From assembly GCA_002897115.2 (NCBI GenBank), contig BCIH01000004.1:1392057-1456056 (forward strand): a DNA stretch of 64,000 nt. The letters run 5' to 3'. A program made the translations under genes and the position numbers. Source of the DNA: Prototheca cutis (taxonomy: Eukaryota > Chlorophyta > Trebouxiophyceae > Chlorellales > Chlorellaceae). The notes under the pieces were generated by a model. The model saw nothing but the letters and a program-made list of their open reading frames with translations. It did not search any database and was not told the DNA's origin. This document shows, piece after piece, positions 47,161 to 56,859 of the stretch (the stretch's first letter is position 1; every line of letters starts with the position of its first letter).

Positions 47161-47770
47161 TCACTCCCAGGGTTTCAAGAACAAAGGCATTTCAAGGTTT
47201 CGAGATGGCACGATCAGCACCTGGACCCCATGTATGACTGCACGCACGAGAGCGATTATTCCGCAGCAAAAGCACAGTTTGAGAACAGGACGCGACCAGG
47301 AAGGAGCGCGCCCACCCGTGGGCGGGCACCGATCGACGCGAGCGTGTACTTCTCGTGGAACCGCGACGATGATTCCCCTGGGCACTTCCGGATCCCTGAA
47401 GGCCTTCATCCAGTGGCCAACAGCAAGGATTGCAGGGGGGGGTTGCCTGTCATGCTGCGCCAATGCTGCTGCATTTGAATGCCACCCGCTCAAGGCTTTT
47501 TCAGCCTCGGCATCCACTGCTCGGAGAGGTGTCCCAGGAACTTTTGCATTCGGCAGTGTGAGAATCGTCATCACCAGCCCAGCGGCTCGCTTGTCGGACG
47601 GCGGCGTCTCGCACTTCAGCAGCGCCTCCAGGAGCGCTCGTCTGCCGCCGCCGTCCGCATTGCGTGGCGCATTTTCACGCCGGAAATTTCGCAGGTGCCG
47701 GCGGCACAGGAACGCATGGGAGGGCTTCGAGCTGCCAGGTGGGTCTGGGGAAGGGACGCGGAGCGGGGCT
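47161..47770 (-). pseudogene. Coding-like stretch of unknown family, probably decayed
   Basis: The minus strand is open for about 200 codons ending at 47161 and has protein-like composition: FLCRRHLRNFRREN, ALLEALLKCETPPSDKRAAG, VMTILTLPNAKVPGTPLRA, IIVAVPREVHARVD. No ATG, intron pattern or known domain is evident, and the flanks are repetitive. It could be a remnant of a mobile element or an exon of an unrecognised gene. Confidence 0.3.
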
Positions 47771-48209
47771 TCGCGGACGCGAGGTCTTCAAGCTGCGAGC
47801 GGGGCCTGATGGCCGACCTTCCTAATAACCCTAGCCCATGCTCACGCACTCCAGGGCGAGGAGTTGCTGCATCAGAGAAGGCACAGGTGGTTCCCAGGAC
47901 GGGACCTGTTCCTTTAATCCAGCCAGCCATTTTTTTCGGGACGATAGGCTTGCTGTCGATCGTCAACGACGCGCGTCCTCTCCAGGATGGATGGATGGTC
48001 ATCGTGAACGGAGAGCCGATGCTGCATCGAAGGGTGTGTCGAACGGGCAAGCTATCAGCGGCAGTTCCGGGAGTCGACAACTCTGTACCAGGGGCTGTGA
48101 CGAGCGAATTTTGTTCACGTTGGGCCGGCCAAAGGCGTCGTCCACGGTCACGGGGAGGCCATTCCACCCGGAGTTTTTCGGCGTGAGGAGCAGGCAAGCT
48201 GTTGTGCAC

Positions 48210-48575
48210 TCTCTACGCAAGTAGGTTGTACACAAGATGCAGAGCATGTATTGTAGAAATGATCCCCCCGTATACTGCTGGGGGCATGGGTTATATAGTG
48301 TGGTGTGGGAAGCGCTACGGGGTGATCCAGTGTGTGATCTTCTGGGATGGGAAGGTAATCCAGGTGCCTTTGTAAGATAATCCATTGGGTAAGGCAGAAC
48401 AGGCCAGAAAGGGGGCCTTGGATGGGTCGGGGTTGTGTAGGATGCAGGAAATGGGAGGCTTGGGTTGCAGAGGTGCAACACAAGCCGTCCCCCAGGCCAA
48501 TCAGCCGGATGTCCTCGGAAAAAAACTCGTCCCATCTTTCGTACACCAGCTTTAGAAGGCTCACGCTGGGTCCAT
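48210..48575 (+). repeat. Dispersed repeat, copy B
   Basis: Second copy of the repeat at 46315-46680, same orientation, about 1.9 kb apart. The permuted tRNA-Glu lies between the two copies. Confidence 0.6.
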
Positions 48576-48946
48576 CATCCCTCCTCCACTCCGGCGGGGA
48601 GAACCTCTTTCTAGTCATCCTGCATGGAAGGAGACCACGGGAACGGAGCGTGCAAGGCGACTCTGGACAAGTCGCCCCCCCATGACTGACTGCGGTCGCC
48701 GCACGTGCTCGAGGGCTTGATTGGGTACGAGCAGATCATTGTCTGAAGTGGGAAATTGACCCAGCACAGGATCTGACGACCCCCCAGTGCAATTTCGATC
48801 AGCACGCGCGTCTGATGTGGTCGCCGACTGCCTGTCTGTCTCATGCGGGGAACACTCGCGTCGGGTTCACGCTCCAGCAATGCCAGCACTGCTCGCCGCG
48901 ATCCCGACGACAAAGGAGACGCATCTGTGATCCTGCTGGACACCGT

Positions 48947-49522
48947 TCACTCGGGCAACACGGCGGCCGTCCGTGGGGGGTGCGAAGAGAAAGAGCGCGG
49001 GGCTCCATCGATCGATCGATCGATCGATCGATCGATCGATCTGCGCTGAACGATCTTGAAGGACGCCTTGCAGCCCGCCTTCGTCGAGTCCAAAGGACCC
49101 TTGCCAGGGGCAGGATCCTTCCTCTCCAGGCCGTACCCATAGGGGTAGCAGATCCTGACAACGCTCGACCCCTGCACGGGCGTTTGGTTGGGGCAGCAGC
49201 GTGAGGTGTCGGACAGATCGTCAAGTCCTGAAACTCCACCCTCCTGGCTGGCCCACCGGAACTTTCTTTCTTGGCATCGACATGATAGGTCGTCCAGTGG
49301 CGCCTCTCCACCGCTCTCTTCGATAGGATCGGGTGTGCTGTACGGCGTGATGACGGAATCAAACTTTTTCCTTCCCCAGTTCGTCTCCTTCAGCGGCAGG
49401 TCTTCGACGACGACGTCGCCTGGCGGCGGATCGTGTACCGCCGGGCCCGCACTCCGCTCGTCCGTCTTCCAAGCCGTTCGCCGGATCCATGGCAAACAAT
49501 TATCTGCACGTGAAAGAACCAC
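48947..49522 (-). pseudogene. Unidentified coding-like stretch, possible transposase remnant
   Basis: The minus strand is open from 49522 to 48947. It has structured composition with DVVVEDLPLKETNWG, a Cys-containing segment VVRICYPYGYGLERK and KAGCKASFKIV, the last reminiscent of FAR1/MULE-type N-terminal zinc modules. It then runs into a GATC microsatellite. No full domain or catalytic triad is present, so this is at most a fragment. Confidence 0.25.
49008..49040. repeat. (GATC)n microsatellite
   Basis: About eight GATC units. The tract is self-complementary and rich in dam-type sites. Confidence 0.95.
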
Positions 49523-50470
49523 GTCTCGCGCTGCTCACAGGGGGGGACAGCTGTAGAGATCGGGGGTTTCGAAATTCGCGGACCCCAACTGTTGTCGTCG
49601 CAGAACGGAATGGATGCCACAAACCCAGCCCCAACCCCCGGGGGATGGGTATTGAAGGTGGCAACAAAACAACGGCGCGCTGTCCACGGCGTCGAGTGCG
49701 TCCGCGAGTGGCGCGGGTCGGTCGGAATCCTATCGATTTCTTTCGAGTCCAATCATGCCGCCCATCGCGGCCTGCCGGTAGAGTCGAGGGTTCAAGTCTG
49801 AAGCTCGTTTGAACGAGGAAAGACACCCGGGGGTTCATTTTTTCAACTGCCGTTTGAGGGCCTCGCGAGGTTCCGCATAATTTTGGATTTATTCGGTGTT
49901 CCTGCCAGGGCATCATCAGCCCCCACGAGCTACCGCATTCTTGAGACAAGGCCCATGGGAACCTCTGCTTTCCAAGTTTGTGTGGGTTTGCGACCCCATC
50001 GAATTCGATCCCCCCTTCCTGCGATCTGTCAGTTGCGTTATGCCCTGTCATCGGCCCTGGTCAGTTGCGTTATGCCCCGTCAGGCCCTGGTCAGTTGAGT
50101 TATGCCCCGTCAGGCTCTCTCAAACTGGCCTTGCCAAGTCATCCCCCCCCTGCCACGCCGTGCCTGTCGCTGCCTGTGTCTGACGCGATTTCCCGATCAT
50201 TTCCAGGGACTGCGTGCACGTTCGGACACGTTGCGGCAGGCAGAGCAGACCGAGGAGGTGTTCCGATGCATACCCAGCCGCCAGAGGGGCGGCGGCGCCC
50301 TTCCTCGACGCCCCTGCACCCCGAGAGTCGGCTCGCACTCCGTCNGGACCGGCCAGGGTTGCAGTCCCTCCGTCCAAGAAATNATGAACCGTGCTCCCTC
50401 CACGACGCAACGCAGGGCGGTGGAGTTACAAATTGGGTTACACATGTCCAAGGACGGCCCTGGAGCAGGC

Positions 50471-50477
50471 TATAAAA
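50471..50477 (+). promoter_or_regulatory. TATA box of Fanzor copy 1
   Basis: TATAAAA inside GGCTATAAAAAGGG, identical in copy 3 and placed about 380 bp before the coding ATG. The 5' leader contains an intron (donor 50723 GTGAGC, acceptor ending 50846) just before the ATG. Confidence 0.7.
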
Positions 50478-50854
50478 AGGGNCTTCCCGGCTCCTGCATC
50501 CACTCTTTTATTTTTTTTTGTACATTACATTTGCTCTGTATATTACATTACTTTTACAATACCTTGTACAATACATTATTTTACATTATCTTGTACAATA
50601 CCTTGTACGTTTACAGTTCCCTGTACCTTACAACCATCTGCAACGTTTTGTCGATCGCAACTGTTGTCGTCTCGGGAGGGAGGAAAGTTGCCCCGATCAC
50701 CCACCCAACTGGGCACGCATCGGTGAGCTGATCGTGGTGTGAGAAACAACGTGGCCCCTGCGATGTAGATTGCTTTCCGTCGACCCCACATGGGCACGTC
50801 GTTTCCTTGCCACCATCCATCCATGCATTGGCTCCTTGCATTGCAGCCAACGCA

Positions 50855-52618
50855 ATGGACGAGGACTGCTGGGGCCTCGGAAAGGAGGCCACCAGGGGCA
50901 CCATGTCGACTGTCAAGTCGTCGGTGCGTGAAACGTGGCAGGACGAACACCACAGCCCCCTGGAGGGACTCGTGATGAAGACGCATCACGTCACCTCCTA
51001 CGCCGCGCTCTTCGCCCGGCTCCTCATCCTCCAGGAGTTTGAGCGGGGCAACGTGCATCGCTTGCCCGAGATGGCGTCGGACAAGTTCCTGGCCCAGGTC
51101 TTCTTCTCGCTGGTCGTCTATCGGCAGAACAGCGCGAACTGCAGCCGCGACACGCTGCTCATGCGCCTCCGTCTGAGCGCCGCCTTGCCCAAGTTCCTCC
51201 AACTGACCGGGTATGAGCCGCCGTCCTTTCGCAGCCCAAACAGGGTGAGTCGGATGGGGTGCCAGGTGACTGGGTATTGGCGTTTTGACTCCTGCCTGCG
51301 TCGCTCGCTCACTTGCATGCTCGCTTGCTTCTGAAGGGCGGAGGTCCGATCACCCGTTTGACAGATCGATCAACGATTGCCCGGCCTGGGTCCANGACGA
51401 CCCCTACCGATGCGCAGATCGCCGTGTACTGGGCCGAGGGCTGGTGCCGGTCGATCTTGACCAACATCCGCCTGCACTTGGGCGAGCATCTGCGGGGCAC
51501 CGTCAACCTGCTCCTCGACATCAAGGCCCGGCGCAANGAGCTGCTGGAAAAGGCGAAGGAGGNGAACTGGGNCGCCGACAGACGCCGCGAGACGCTGGAC
51601 CGGGAACTCTACGAACCGGTCCGGCGCATCAAGGCGGGCCTCGGGCGGCTCGACCCGGCGGTCAAGGACCTGGACGCCGCCCAGCAGGCGGTGTACGACC
51701 GGCTGCTGGCGCTGCTGCGCTCTGCCTACCGGCCGGAGCACCGGTTCAAGAAGGGCACGCTCTACTACGACGTCCAGGCCANNNNNNNNNNNNNNNNNNN
51801 NNNNNNNNNNNNNNNNNNNNNNNNNNNNNNNNNNNNNNNNNNNNNNNNNNNNNNNNNNNNNNNNNNNNNNNNNNNNNNNNNNNNNNNNNNNNNNNNNNNN
51901 NNNNNNNNNNNNNNNNNNNNNNNNNNNNNNNNNNNNNNNNNNNNNNNNNNNNNNNNNNNNNNNNNNNNNNNNNNNNNNNNNNNNNNNNNNNNNNNNNNNN
52001 NNNNNNNNNNNNNNNNNNNNNATGGAGGCGCCCAACGGGCACAAGGCCTGCACCGTCTCGGCCTTCTCCGACTACCTGCGCGTGTTCGGCCAAGTCGAGC
52101 CGACGCTGACCGGGTACTACGCCCGGCCCATCTTCCGCACGCTCCACCTGTGGTCGTACAGCTCCCGCCAGCGCGCCTACGCGGCGCTGGTCGCGAAGCT
52201 GCGCGCGTTCGCCAACGGCGCGACGCTGGTCGTCGGCGACTGCTCGCCAGGCGCGGCACGTTACCACGAACCCACACCGAGCGTCGGCCTGCTGCGGGTG
52301 CTGGTCAAGGCGGGCTTCGACATCCTGCTCATCGACGAGTACTGCACCTCCCAGTTCTGCCCCGGCTGCGAGAAGCGCTCGGTGAAGACGTTCCTCGACG
52401 TGCCCAACCCCCGGCCGCACCGCAGGGAAAAGAACCCCACCGTGCGCTGCCACGGGCTCCTGCGCTGCGCCAACTGCAAGGTCAAGGATGGGCGATCTCG
52501 GCTCTGGAACAGGGACCTCATGGCCTGCCTCAACATGCTGCTCATCGTGCAGGGGCTCCGCGAAACCGGCAAGCGGCCCGAGCGCTTCCAGCGCCCCAAG
52601 CCCAAGAAGAGCTCCTGA
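50855..52618 (+). CDS. Fanzor RNA-guided nuclease, copy 1, interrupted by assembly gap
   Basis: Exon 1 is 50855-51244 (130 codons) and exon 2 runs 51418-52618. The intron (51245-51417) is phase 0 with GTGAGT and CAG, as in the other copies. Exon 1 encodes the N-terminal helical part (start MDEDCWGLGKEAT), and exon 2 opens IAVYWAEGWCRS. The 240-bp N gap 51782-52021 hides the middle including RuvC-I; copy 3 has 1007 bp there, so the gap is about 770 bp too short and the frame change across it is an artefact. After the gap come LVVGDCSPG, DEYCTSQFCPGC, RCANCKV and NRDLMACLNML. Near the zinc ribbon this copy differs from copies 2 and 3 (CEKRSVKTF for CEERSVEPF). It is probably intact in reality. 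Confidence 0.8.
51782..52021. other. Assembly gap (240 N) in Fanzor copy 1
   Basis: The gap lies inside the nuclease coding exon. Comparison with copy 3 predicts about 1007 bp of missing sequence including a repetitive Ala/Asp-coding linker, a plausible reason for assembly failure. Confidence 0.9.
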
Positions 52619-52797
52619 AGAGCACTCCTGTCAAACATCTCTCCGTGGCGGCTATTGCCGCTACACTTGCTGCCCTCGGGCAAGGAGGCGCCTTAATTCA
52701 AAAAAAAATTAACACGACTGATTTACTTCCTTGCCCTGCCACTGCCCTGTCCTGCCCTGCCCTGCCCTGAACGATCATCCTGCCCTGTAATAGCGAA
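52619..52797 (+). ncRNA. Candidate Fanzor guide RNA (fRNA/omegaRNA) scaffold, copy 1
   Basis: Noncoding tail directly after the nuclease stop. It is conserved with copies 2 and 3 and with the deletion derivatives: an AGAGCACTCCTGTCA-type start, CTCTCCGTGGCGGCTATTGC, a poly-A patch, then pyrimidine repeats of CCTGC/CCTG and the invariant CCTGCCCTGTAATAGCGAA. In TnpB and Fanzor systems the guide RNA scaffold overlaps the 3' end of the gene and ends at the element right end, and the guide is the flanking DNA. Transcription is not shown by sequence alone. Confidence 0.55.
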
Positions 52798-52919
52798 CCC
52801 TAACAGCGAATTCACAAGCCTTGGTCCGCATTCCATTCGTAACTTTAGGCAATCAGGGTGTGTGCCCCGGAAAGGCAGGGGTGGGGCGCCCACATGGAGG
52901 GCGGTCGATGACCCCCTCA

Positions 52920-53090
52920 TAGGCTGACTGCACGGACGCCTGTCACGTGGTCGGGCTGGGGCCAGCCCCCCAGTCCCCATGCGAGGGTCGAACGCTGCAC
53001 GCCAGAACGCCGGAAGACCGCTCGAAACGCAGCAAAATAAAATAGAATGCATTACATTGATAAAATAAATGCAAAAAGGGCAAAAGAAGC
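52920..53090 (+). repeat. Repeat block beside Fanzor right end
   Basis: A block with ACGTGGTCGGGC ... CCCCAG ... GGAAGACCGCTC and an AT-rich CATTACATxxATAAAAT stretch recurs at 57740-57890. Its first half also heads the deletion derivatives at 56860 and 63060. It may be part of a longer element end. Confidence 0.6.
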
Positions 53091-53467
53091 ATAGCATGGA
53101 GACATTTAGGGGAAGGAGAAAAATGTGGTGTCCCTTACTTCCCACTGCAGCAGGTTCGATTCCTGACGACACGCTGCGATTGGCCCCCCGCCCATGTCAG
53201 ACTCCCCGATCTGGTCATGACGCGACTGGATTATTTTTAATTCAGTTACATGAAACAAGGGTGCATCTCGGAGTCCAAAAGGACAACCTGAAGGCGTGCC
53301 TCCTCTTTCTTTCGTCGGCGTCCAGGTCCATCTGCAACACCACACACCACCCGTACGAGCATGTTCTCAAGTCACTTTGTCCGAGAAATTGTCAGAAATT
53401 CAAGCGGTTTGTTTTGAACATATTTACCCTGGTTTTGCTTTTTGAAATGCCACCGCGGCATGAATGA

Positions 53468-53473
53468 TATAAG
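53468..53473 (+). promoter_or_regulatory. TATA box of Fanzor copy 2
   Basis: TATAAG in GATATAAGAGCAGG, followed about 25-30 bp later by CTCATGCATC, similar in spacing and context to the CTATAAAAAGG box of copies 1 and 3 (CTCCTGCATC downstream). Confidence 0.6.
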
Positions 53474-53852
53474 AGCAGGCCTCCTCCGCTCATGCATCTA
53501 TTCCATCCCCCTATTCCATCCGCGCAAGAGAGGCAACGCAAAAAAGCACGATCGATCGCGACTGTTCTTTGTTTCAAGCACGGGCCACCCACCCACCATG
53601 ACGAAGAGCGTCGGGGCGTGGGTGTGGCAGCCCAGTCACCAGGAGCAGCCGGGCGAGTAGGACGCTGTTTCCAGCCCGACGAGCATCGGTGAGTCCCCTT
53701 TCCTCCCTCCCGTGATGCGACGAGACCAACACGATCGCGATCTCCGACGCTTGCCATGCCAGCTTGCCATGGAAGGGCGGGGCGACTCGAACACATCGAT
53801 TTTTTTGCCGCGCATCCATTAATTGATTAATGAATCCATCCATCCATCCATT

Positions 53853-53880
53853 CGTTCGTTCGTTCGTTCGTTCGTTCGTT
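53853..53880. repeat. CATC/GTTC microsatellites in 5'-UTR intron of Fanzor copy 2
   Basis: CCATC units, then seven GTTC units, then repeated ATTCCATCCATCAACGC motifs continue to about 53975, all within the 5'-UTR intron. Confidence 0.9.
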
Positions 53881-54005
53881 CCATCCATCCATTCGTTCGT
53901 TCCATCATTCCATCAACGCATTCCATCCATCAACGCATTCCATCCATCAACGCATTCCATCCATCAACGCATTCCAACGAGCGCAGGTGCAGAGACCTGG
54001 TCAGA

Positions 54006-56554
54006 ATGGACAAGGACTGCTGGGGCGCCGGGGAGGCATCCCAGGGCGGCATGTCGACCGTCAAGGGGTGGGTCGGCGCGGCGTGGAAGGAGGACTGCCA
54101 CAAGAACCTGGAGACCGTTGTCCGGAAGACGAATCACGCGGGGCCCTACTCCGTGCACTTTGTGCGGCTCGTCGTCCTCGAGCAGCTCGAGCTGGGCAAC
54201 GTGGGCTGCATACCGGAGCTGGTCTCCGAAAAGTTCTTCACCGAGGCCTTTCTCTCGCTGGTGACCTACGGCCAGCAAAAGGCCAAGAACGAAGACATCA
54301 TTCGCTTCCGCAAACTCTTGGCCGCCTACAAGCCCAAGTTCCGGGAGCTGACTCTGTACCAGGCGCCGGCGTTCAAGAACCCAAACCGGGTGCGTCGGGC
54401 GCGTGAACGGGACTGCGACCGACCGACCGCTGGTCGCATGCGGTGCCTGCCTGCTTGCTTGCTTGTGTTGAAGGCTGAGCGAGGGATTGCCCCGAAAGAA
54501 ACAATTGATGACGGACGGACATGGGGTTGGTTGGCGACGCACCCACCATACGATACACCGATCAACCAATAAATCGACCTCCTCGACGAAACTTTGCGCA
54601 GATCGCCACGTACTGGGGCGAGGCCTGGTGCCGGGCGACGGAGACCAACGTCCGAGTCCACTTCGGCGAGCATCTGCGGGGCACCGTCAACCTGCTCCTC
54701 GACGTCAGGGCCCGGCGCAAGGAGCTGCTCGAAAAGGGAAAGGAGGAGAACTGGGACGGCAAGAAGCGGCGCGATGTGCTGCACCGGGAGCTGTACGGCC
54801 CCGGGCAGCGGATCAAGGCGGGCCTCGGGCGGCTCGACCCGGCGGTCAAGGACCTGGACGCCGCCCAGCAGGCGGCGTACGACCGGCTGCTGGCGCTGCT
54901 GCGCGCCGCCTACCGGCCGGAGCACCGGTTCAAGAAGGGCACGCTCTACTACGACGTCCAGGCCAGCCCACGGGAGCACGTCGCCGCGATGATCGCGCTG
55001 TCGCGCCTCCGCGCCGAGGAAAACCTGCCCGCGTTCCAGGCCGTCCCCGCGCGCGCGTCGTTCGTGCCCGGGGCGGTGGAGATGGACAACCAGGCCGCGG
55101 CCATGAACGTCCTGGGCTGGCGCAGGGTGCCAAAGGCGACCGAGCAGGACGCCGTCTGGAAAAACGGCCTGCTGCTGCCAAAGCGCCGCGAGATCAAGGA
55201 CGCCGCCGGCGGCAGAAAGCACTGCGGGCACGTCTACACCGACGGCAGATCGTGCTGCTACGTGAAGAAGGACCCGAAGCAGACCGGCAAGGGCCGGCAC
55301 AAGCGCCCCGAGTGTGGCGGCGGTGGAGCCAAAGGCGGCGGCAAGTGTGGCAAAGGCGGCAATCCAGCGGAGCCAAAGAGGCAGAAGCTGCCCGATGGAC
55401 GGTGCGGAAATGTCAGCGACGACGCAAGCAAGGTCGGTGACAGCAACGACAGCAACGACAGCAACGACAGCAACGACAGCAAGGGCGACGCTCCCGAGCG
55501 GCGCAGCGGCGGCGGGGAGCCCAAAGGGCTCGACTCAAGCGCGGAACGTGAAGTGGCGGCCGGCATTAGTGCTCGCACCAACACAGGCGCAGAGGCGAGC
55601 ACCTCGGGTGCCCCGCCGCCGCCGAGCCACCCGGGGGCGCAGCCGGCCCGCCGGCGGCGCGCGACCAACAAGCGCGCGGGGCTCGAGGGCCTGCAGTACG
55701 TCGAGGACGTCGACCCCGCGGTGCTGCGGACGCTGAAGCTGGTGTTCATCGACCCCAACCGCCGCGACCTGCTGTTCTGCCTGCACGAGGACTCGCGGTC
55801 GGGGAGGAAGCACTGGAAGATCATGCGCTTCACCTCCAACGAGTGGGCGTACTGGACGCGGTCGCGCAAGCTGCGCAGACTGCGCCAAGCGCTCATGACC
55901 CAGGAGGTGCGCGCGTGCGAGCGGCGCCTGGTGATGGAGGCGCCCAACGGGCACAAGGCCTGCACCGTCTCGGCCTTCTCCGACTACCTGCGCGTGTTTG
56001 GCCAAGTCGAGCCGACGCTGACCGAGTTTTACGCGCAGCCCTTCTTCCGGGACGCCCGCTTCTGGGCGTACAGGAACCGCCAAAAGGGCTACGCGGCGCT
56101 GGTCGCGAAGCTGCGCGACTTTGCAAAAGGCGCGACGCTGGTCGTCGGCGACTGCTCCCCGGGCGCGGCGCGCTACCACGAGCCAACCCCGAGCGTCGGC
56201 CTGCTGCGGGTGCTGGTCAAGGCGGGCTTCGACGTCCTGCTCATCGACGAGTACTGCACCTCCAAGTTCTGCCCCGGCTGCGAGGAGCGCTCGGTGGAGC
56301 CGTTCCTCGACGTGCCCAACCCGCGCCCCTATCGCAGGGCACAGTACCCCACCGTGCGCTGCCATGGGCTCCTGCGCTGCGCCAACTGCAAGGTCAAGGA
56401 TGGGCAATCTCGGCTCTGGAACCGGGACCTCATGGCCTGCCTCAACATGCTGCTCATCGTGCAGGGGCTCCGCGAAACCGGCAAGCGGCCCGAGCGCTTC
56501 CAGCGGCCCAACAAGGGGAAGAACAATAAAGACAACGACGAGAAGAAGAGCTGA
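54006..56554 (+). CDS. Fanzor RNA-guided DNA endonuclease, intact copy
   Basis: Exons 54006-54389 and 54602-56554 join in phase 0 to 778 residues. The protein is a TnpB-like RuvC nuclease. RuvC-I is VFIDPNRRDLLFC with Asp512. The segment LVVGDCSPGAARYHEP carries Asp645 and Glu655. DEYCTSKFCPGC follows with Glu678, an alternative catalytic acid of the type described for Fanzors. RuvC-III is NRDLMACLNML with Asp737. The zinc ribbon uses Cys685, Cys688, Cys721 and Cys724. Exon 1 and the start of exon 2 form the helical, RNA-binding N part. A disordered linker near residues 370-490 contains Gly/Lys and Asn-Asp-Ser repeats ahead of RuvC-I. All catalytic positions are present, so activity is plausible. 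It is expected to enter the nucleus and cut DNA guided by its right-end RNA. Confidence 0.9.
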
Positions 56555-56753
56555 ACGAAGAGCTCTCTTGATTCCGGCCTGTTACTGCAGTGTCCACTTT
56601 TGCCGAATGAACCTCGGGGCTTCCTTGGCCTCCAGGAGACGGTAGGCTGGCGCGTTAATCCCAAGAAAAAACAAATGTCTTTGTTTGCGCTTTTGCCTCT
56701 GCCCTGTCATGCCATGCATCCTTTCCTGCCCTGCTCTGCCCTGTAATAGCGAA
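56555..56753 (+). ncRNA. Candidate Fanzor guide RNA scaffold, copy 2
   Basis: The tail after the stop keeps the plan of the other copies (GAAGAGCTCTC, an A-rich patch, CCTGCC/CTGCC repeats, CTGTAATAGCGAA) although the middle is diverged. Sequence after the AGCGAA terminus (TCCACACGCC...) would be the guide if the same boundary rule as in TnpB holds. Confidence 0.5.
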
Positions 56754-56859
56754 TCCACACGCCCTGGCTTGATCACGTAAGAGAAGGGAAGACAGCGGGA
56801 GCTTGTTGCCTGTCAGATAAGATTGCGGGCAAAAAAGAGGTGCGGAGTACGTGGTTTGG

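Larger units (their letters stand above)
49790..52797 (+). mobile_element. Fanzor element, copy 1
   Basis: This segment matches the inverted copy 3 (62060-58185) from about TCTGAAGCTCGTTT at the left to the conserved right end CCTGCCCTGTAATAGCGAA finishing at 52797. It holds a noncoding leader with TTATGCCCYGTCAGGC repeats (50035-50120), a TATA box, a 5'-UTR intron, the two-exon Fanzor gene and a noncoding tail. No terminal inverted repeat and no transposase gene were found. The left boundary is only approximate. An internal N gap interrupts the nuclease gene. Confidence 0.8.
53440..56753 (+). mobile_element. Fanzor element, copy 2 (complete gene)
   Basis: A second, diverged element in direct orientation to copy 1. 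Its leader is different in sequence but has the same plan: TATA box at 53468, a 5'-UTR intron 53689-53986 full of CATC and GTTC microsatellites, the two-exon gene, and the right end CTGCCCTGTAATAGCGAA finishing at 56753. The left boundary is not defined. The gene is uninterrupted and shows no ambiguous bases. Confidence 0.8.

Noticed and set aside
49775..49805. GAGGGTTCAAGTC resembling a T loop
   Set aside because: The flanking stem does not pair and no other tRNA parts are nearby.
50855..51244. Fanzor exon 1 as a separate accessory gene
   Set aside because: It ends at a GTGAGT donor in all copies and splices in phase 0 to exon 2, and the reading is conserved across copies, so it is the N terminus of the nuclease.
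53131..53180. tRNA-like T arm CAGGTTCGATTCCTG
   Set aside because: Only the T arm is present. I found no matching acceptor partner or D arm upstream or downstream in either normal or permuted order, so it was not called a tRNA gene.
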